Shown: one piece after another, positions 53,653 through 57,265 of the stretch
Position numbering within the stretch: position 1 is the first letter of the stretch
How the letters are laid out: each line of letters starts with the position of its first letter
DNA from: an uncultured bacterium
GTDB lineage: Bacteria; Verrucomicrobiota; Kiritimatiellia; RFP12; UBA1067
Assembly: GCA_902761035.1 (NCBI GenBank)
Contig: CACWIW010000037.1
Span: forward strand, 1 to 57,265
Reading direction: 5' to 3'
DNA: 57,265 nucleotides
Translations under genes and position numbers: made by a program
Notes under the pieces: model-generated
Told to the model about the DNA's origin: nothing
What the model saw: only the letters and a program-made list of their open reading frames with translations
Databases searched by the model: none

Positions 53653-54616
53653 AAACATCATCCTCGTCTCAAAACAGGTGGGCGTGCTCTTCGCCCTGAT
53701 GTCGGTTGGCTTCTTCTGCAACCGGCGCCGACTTCTGAACGACGTCGCGATCAAGGGCATAACGGAACTGCTCGTGCTCATCGTCACTCCGTGCGTGATC
53801 ATCCATTCGTTCATCCAGCAGACATTCGCCGTATCGCTTCTGGGCGATCTCGGCTGGGCGCTAGCAACGGCTATATTCTCGCATGTCGTCGGTTCGATGA
53901 TTGCCCTGCTCTGTCTGCATGACCGCGATGCGCGCCGCGAGGGTGTGTTGCGCTTTGCGGCAATCTTCTCGAACGCAGGGTTCATGGGACTCCCGCTTGA
54001 GTACGCGATTCTCGGCGCTGACGGCGTGTTCTTCGGGGCGATGTACGTGGTGGTGTTCAACATCGCGTGCTGGACTTGGGGCGTGGCGGTGATGTGTAAG
54101 GGGGCGAAGGTGACTAACCTACGCTCGATCCTCGTCAATCCCGGGACGGTGGGCGTGGCGCTCGGATTGCCGTTCTTCCTCTTCTCGATGAAGTTGCCGG
54201 AGGTGGTGGGGCGTCCGCTCCAGATGCTGGCGGACCTCAACACGCCGCTCGCGATGATCATGGTGGGGTGGTACCTGGCGGAGAGTGGAAAGTGTAAAGT
54301 GGAAAGTGTAAAGTGTAAAATGAAGGGTACTTTCTTAATTTTCAAGGTGGGGGCTCTGCGTCTCCTGATTGTGCCGCTCGCGGTAATCGGCGCGCTTGTA
54401 GGACTACGTGCGTGTGTGCCATCGCTCAACCCCGTGATGGCAGTGGCGATCGTCACGGCCGCATCGGCGCCCGTGGCGGCGCTCACCACCGTGATCGCCG
54501 CGCGCTACGACCGGGACGTCACCACGGCGACGGGCCTTGTTTCGGGCACTACGCTCCTCTCCATCCTCACTATGCCCCCGATCATAGGTTTTGCCCTTTG
54601 GCTGTTCGGACGGTAA
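53645..54616 (+). CDS. AEC (auxin efflux carrier) family transporter
   Basis: 323 aa. About ten TM helices in two halves, with NPGTVGVALGLPFFLF and the conserved ALRLLIVPL; family members export or import organic acids and related anions. Residues about 215-229 (SGKCKVESVKCKMKG) are encoded by a 14-bp tandem repeat, 54285-54325, in the loop between the two halves. ATG 53645 overlaps the acyltransferase stop by 8 bp. The substrate is unknown. Confidence 0.85.
   Translation: MLENIILVSKQVGVLFALMSVGFFCNRRRLLNDVAIKGITELLVLIVTPCVIIHSFIQQTFAVSLLGDLGWALATAIFSHVVGSMIALLCLHDRDARREGVLRFAAIFSNAGFMGLPLEYAILGADGVFFGAMYVVVFNIACWTWGVAVMCKGAKVTNLRSILVNPGTVGVALGLPFFLFSMKLPEVVGRPLQMLADLNTPLAMIMVGWYLAESGKCKVESVKCKMKGTFLIFKVGALRLLIVPLAVIGALVGLRACVPSLNPVMAVAIVTAASAPVAALTTVIAARYDRDVTTATGLVSGTTLLSILTMPPIIGFALWLFGR
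54285..54325. repeat. 14-bp tandem repeat inside the AEC transporter gene
   Basis: GTGGAAAGTGTAAA at 54285-54298 and 54299-54312, followed by a degenerate third copy (GTGTAAAATGAAG). Frame preserved. Confidence 0.9.
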
Positions 54617-54672
54617 ACGGCGGCCGCGAACATGAACGCCGTCCAGTGCGGGCAAGCAGAAATGTTTTTTGA

Positions 54673-54678
54673 TATAAT
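54673..54678 (+). promoter_or_regulatory. -10 of the membrane-protein pair (leaderless)
   Basis: TATAAT, seven bases before ATG 54686. No good -35 seen. Confidence 0.6.
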
Positions 54679-54685
54679 GTCCGCC

Positions 54686-55219
54686 ATGAAACCTAAGATT
54701 CTGACAGGTGCGGCAACGGCCGCTTTCGCCGTACTCGCCGGCGTGGGCGTCGTTGCAGGGCGCGAATGGCGCCTTTTGCTCGTTCCGCTTGGCATGTTGC
54801 CGTTACTGCGGATGATAGGCGCGGCCTTTTCGGCACCAGCGAGTTCGGCCCCTGAAGGCAGTGCGGACGCCTACAGCACGGCGCTGGGCGACTGCACCCA
54901 TGTGGGATTAGCATCGATACTCACCGACGTCATTGCCAGGAACCTCGGCTGCGGGCGATGTGTCTGGGCACCGGGCGCGATGACTGCGGCGATGACGGCG
55001 GCGGCGGCGCTGCCGCAGTTGTCTGGGAAGGTCGTCTATCCCGCATTACGCATAGTCTGCCTCCTTGCCGCCGCGGCGTATTTCGCTTTCGTGCCGTTCG
55101 TCTTCCCGCAGGAGCTGGACATGGGGCCGTTCGGGTCCGTGTTGACTATGTTCGTCTATGTCCCGACGAGGCTCTACCTCGCATACAGTAAGCTCACGGG
55201 AAGGAGGGCTGAGGCATGA
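54686..55219 (+). CDS. unknown membrane protein
   Basis: 177 aa. About four TM helices: VLAGVGVVAGREWRLLLV..., IGAAF..., MTAAMTAAAALPQL and VCLLAAAAYFAFVPFVF. No family recognised. ATG 54686 is favoured over 54632 by the -10 at 54673-54678. The stop overlaps the next start (ATGA at 55216), so the two form a translationally coupled pair that probably works together. Confidence 0.65.
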   Translation: MKPKILTGAATAAFAVLAGVGVVAGREWRLLLVPLGMLPLLRMIGAAFSAPASSAPEGSADAYSTALGDCTHVGLASILTDVIARNLGCGRCVWAPGAMTAAMTAAAALPQLSGKVVYPALRIVCLLAAAAYFAFVPFVFPQELDMGPFGSVLTMFVYVPTRLYLAYSKLTGRRAEA

Positions 55220-56643
55220 AGGATTCAGCGAGCGCGGACGCCGCCTACGCGCGCGACATCGAGCGGATGAAGCAGTGCCTTTCCGGACCGAAAACGCTCG
55301 GCTACTACATCCAGCTGCTGTTTCTTGCGGGGGCTGTCGCCGGTATCTTCCTGAATGGTGCCTGGGGCGTCCTGTGGGCGCTTCTCGCGCTGATCCCACT
55401 GTGCCTGCTGGCGGCATCCAAGTCGTTCTTCTGGAACTGGACGGAACGACTACTGAAACGCGACGCCGAAGCCGGGCGCTTTCGGCGCGCTGCGAACTGG
55501 GATTACCTGTCGTTCCTGATCGACGCGATGTTGTCCCTTGCGACTTTCGTCCTCATGACGGGTGCCGTGTTTTGGGCGGCGGATGGTGCGCTGGGACTTC
55601 CTTTCGCCTGGATTTGCGTAGGCGCCTTCCATACGTTCCCTTTCGTGTTCACGCGTTCCAACTTCACCTACGACTGGGGTTATATTCCGTTCTGGGACCA
55701 GTGGACGCTGGTTCTGACCGTCGTCCTGTCGGCGTTTCTGCCCGTCACGCCGATGTGGGGAGTTGCGCTGCAGGCTGCGGGCATGGGCATCGCCGGACCG
55801 CTTTGCTGCCTTTACGGGCGCAAGCAGGTCAAAGACAAGGTGATGCGCTACTACGACAACGCGAAGAATACCCACATTCTCTATGTCAAGACGCCTCCCG
55901 CGCAGACGTTTGGCTTCGAGTCTGAGGGCATCAAGGCGCTGTACGCCGATCTGGAAATCCGTTGGAAGCCGCTGGTAGTGTCGGGCTGTCTGCTGCTGGC
56001 TGGCCTGGGTTGGTCCCTGTGGCTTCACCGTCCGTGGGCGGTTCTCCTCGCCGTCGCCGCGCTCGCGCTGGGCTACCTTTCGTCGCAGATGTTCGTCTGC
56101 CCGACGACCATGGAGTCTGAGGAACTTGCCAAACGTCAGATCGACGTTGACCTCGCTTCAAGATTTTTCGATTTGCGCGCCTTTGTCATGACGCTTTCAT
56201 TTACGGCCGCTTCTGCGACGGTTCTCGGCCTTGGCGGTGGCGACCTGCATGTGCTCATGGCGCTGGCCATGTCCGCCGTCGGCGCATGTACCCTCGCTGC
56301 GGCAGTCGCCGATTCGGACGTCCCTAGACGCCCCGACGTCCTTTCCGTGGCCGCGTATGCCCTCGCGCTGGCCGTGGCGGTCGCGTTGCGTGTTTCCGGA
56401 CTGGTCTGGTGGGCGTGCCTTCTGCCACTTCCGGCCCTCGCCTATCTTCTTCCGGCGTACCGCTGGTTCTTCCCCCGAAGCGGACTGCGCGGCGCGGAAC
56501 GGCGGGCGGCGATAGCCGACATGCCGGCACGTTTCGAGACGGACATCCGCACAGCCGCGCAGAAGGCATTGGACGAGAAGCGCGAGAAGCGCCGTCTGCG
56601 CGAGGAGCGCCGTCTCGCCAACATCCGCAGGTCCCGCCGCTAA
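55216..56643 (+). CDS. unknown polytopic membrane protein
   Basis: 475 aa. Around ten TM helices with an N-terminal cytoplasmic stretch and a strongly basic Arg/Lys/Glu-rich C-terminal tail (EKRRLREERRLANIRRSRR). A central loop of about 70 residues (YYDNAKNTHILYVKTPPAQTF...) may face the cytoplasm. I recognise no family. Coupled to the preceding membrane gene by an ATGA overlap. Confidence 0.6.
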   Translation: MKDSASADAAYARDIERMKQCLSGPKTLGYYIQLLFLAGAVAGIFLNGAWGVLWALLALIPLCLLAASKSFFWNWTERLLKRDAEAGRFRRAANWDYLSFLIDAMLSLATFVLMTGAVFWAADGALGLPFAWICVGAFHTFPFVFTRSNFTYDWGYIPFWDQWTLVLTVVLSAFLPVTPMWGVALQAAGMGIAGPLCCLYGRKQVKDKVMRYYDNAKNTHILYVKTPPAQTFGFESEGIKALYADLEIRWKPLVVSGCLLLAGLGWSLWLHRPWAVLLAVAALALGYLSSQMFVCPTTMESEELAKRQIDVDLASRFFDLRAFVMTLSFTAASATVLGLGGGDLHVLMALAMSAVGACTLAAAVADSDVPRRPDVLSVAAYALALAVAVALRVSGLVWWACLLPLPALAYLLPAYRWFFPRSGLRGAERRAAIADMPARFETDIRTAAQKALDEKREKRRLREERRLANIRRSRR

Positions 56644-56674
56644 ACGATTTTCCATTTTCCATTCTCCATTCGCC

Positions 56675-56685
56675 TGTGGTATACT
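56675..56685 (+). promoter_or_regulatory. extended -10 of gmk (leaderless)
   Basis: TGTGGTATACT; the gmk ATG at 56696 lies 10 nt further on, giving a leader of about 4 nt. A TCCATT short repeat (56651-56670) precedes it. Confidence 0.75.
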
Positions 56686-56695
56686 ATCCCCCGCC

Positions 56696-57265
56696 ATGCA
56701 AACAAAGCCCCTTTTCATCGTAATGAGCGCGCCTTCCGGATGCGGGAAGTCGACGCTGATCGACATGCTCCTGCAGGAATACCCTGACCTGCAGTATTCC
56801 ATCTCCTGCACCACGCGCAAGCCGCGTGGCGAGGAGGAGGACGGCATCGACTACCATTTCCTGACGATTGAGCGCTTCCGCGAGCTGCTGGCCGAGGACG
56901 CCTTCCTCGAATCGGCCGAGGTCCACGGCAACTACTATGGTACGCTCAAGCAGCCGATTATCGACGTGCTGAACGAGGGCAACTCGATGATCCTCGACAT
57001 TGATGTGGTCGGCGCCGCGAAGGTGCGCCACTACGTGTTTCACCATCTCCCAGCTGAGGACCCGCTGCGCGCGGGCTACATGGACGTGTTCATCAACCCG
57101 CCGAGTCTCGAGGCGTTGCGCGAGCGCCTTGAGGGACGCGGTACTGACTCGCCGGATTCCATCGAACGCCGCCTCGCGAACGCGGAGGGCGAGATGGCCC
57201 GCGCGGAGGAGTACATGTACCAGGTGACGAACGACGAGCTAGGCATTGCCTACAAGCGTCTTTGC
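56696..57265 (+). CDS. gmk: guanylate kinase, 5' part
   Basis: 190 codons, continuing past the window. Phosphorylates GMP to GDP. P-loop SAPSGCGKST (about 11-20), SCTTRKPRGEEEDGIDYHF, and SAEVHGNYYGTL define the GMP-binding region, followed by the lid SLEALRERLEGRGTDSPDSIERRLANA. The frame is open to base 57265 and C-terminal residues are missing. No ribosome binding site; the promoter points to a leaderless mRNA. Confidence 0.95.
   Translation, partial: MQTKPLFIVMSAPSGCGKSTLIDMLLQEYPDLQYSISCTTRKPRGEEEDGIDYHFLTIERFRELLAEDAFLESAEVHGNYYGTLKQPIIDVLNEGNSMILDIDVVGAAKVRHYVFHHLPAEDPLRAGYMDVFINPPSLEALRERLEGRGTDSPDSIERRLANAEGEMARAEEYMYQVTNDELGIAYKRLC

Overview
The window is a dense stretch of GC-rich bacterial chromosome, coding almost entirely on the + strand. 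The gene content suggests the PVC superphylum, most likely Kiritimatiellota or a close Verrucomicrobiota/Lentisphaerota relative. Reasons: a likely PPi-type phosphofructokinase, a GH106 rhamnosidase, an HzsA-like/cytochrome c/FGE-like fusion, an ExbB-ExbD-toroid operon, a histone H1-like Lys/Ala/Pro protein, and palindromic or short-period repeats carried in frame inside ordinary genes. This placement is inference; no rRNA is present.

Layout. 1-441: repeat-rich leader. 442-4047: GMP synthase ATPase subunit, phosphofructokinase, ispE, pth. 4260-9798: secDF, a metX-metW fusion, a secreted SGNH hydrolase. 9815-11636 (minus strand): NeuD-like acetyltransferase, SDR, acyl carrier protein and tRNA-Thr(CGT). 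11784-13366: rpsT-pgk. 13466-22849: an envelope operon of two TPR/periplasmic proteins, ExbB, two ExbD, a TonB-like toroid protein and a LolCD-type ABC transporter. 22920-24414: hipBA. 24472-27677: hisD-obg-larB. 27796-30266: a surface-repeat protein and glnS. 30554-37281: a MoxR-DUF58-Bat operon. 37410-38098: mntA-hepT. 38342-45472: a small membrane protein, GH106 enzyme and HzsA-like fusion. 45671-48089: histone-like protein, then a DYPGE-type GTPase with a small partner resembling a GAP1-N domain. 48101-52741: mutS, a PVC-type unknown protein behind a phased operator array, yraN, an unknown, and a truncated RhuM-like gene. 52762-57265: LpxL-like acyltransferase, AEC transporter, two unknown membrane proteins and gmk (cut by the window end).

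Transcription signals are clear. Several promoters have near-consensus -35/-10 hexamers 17 bp apart. An extended -10, TGTGGTATAMT (TRTGnTATAMT type), recurs five times. At five genes (13466, 48101, 52762, 54686, 56696) the -10 lies only 6-10 nt before the start codon and no Shine-Dalgarno is visible, implying leaderless mRNAs; most other genes have a purine-rich ribosome binding site.

Most interesting candidates: (i) the GTPase/GAP1-N-like pair next to mutS, possibly a minimal conflict system; (ii) the TPR-ExbB-ExbD-ExbD-toroid-LolCD envelope machine; (iii) the 50625-50705 operator array ending in a perfect CRP/FNR-type dyad; (iv) repeat elements domesticated in frame inside ispE, glnS, mutS, the GTPase, a transporter and a Bat-operon signal peptide.
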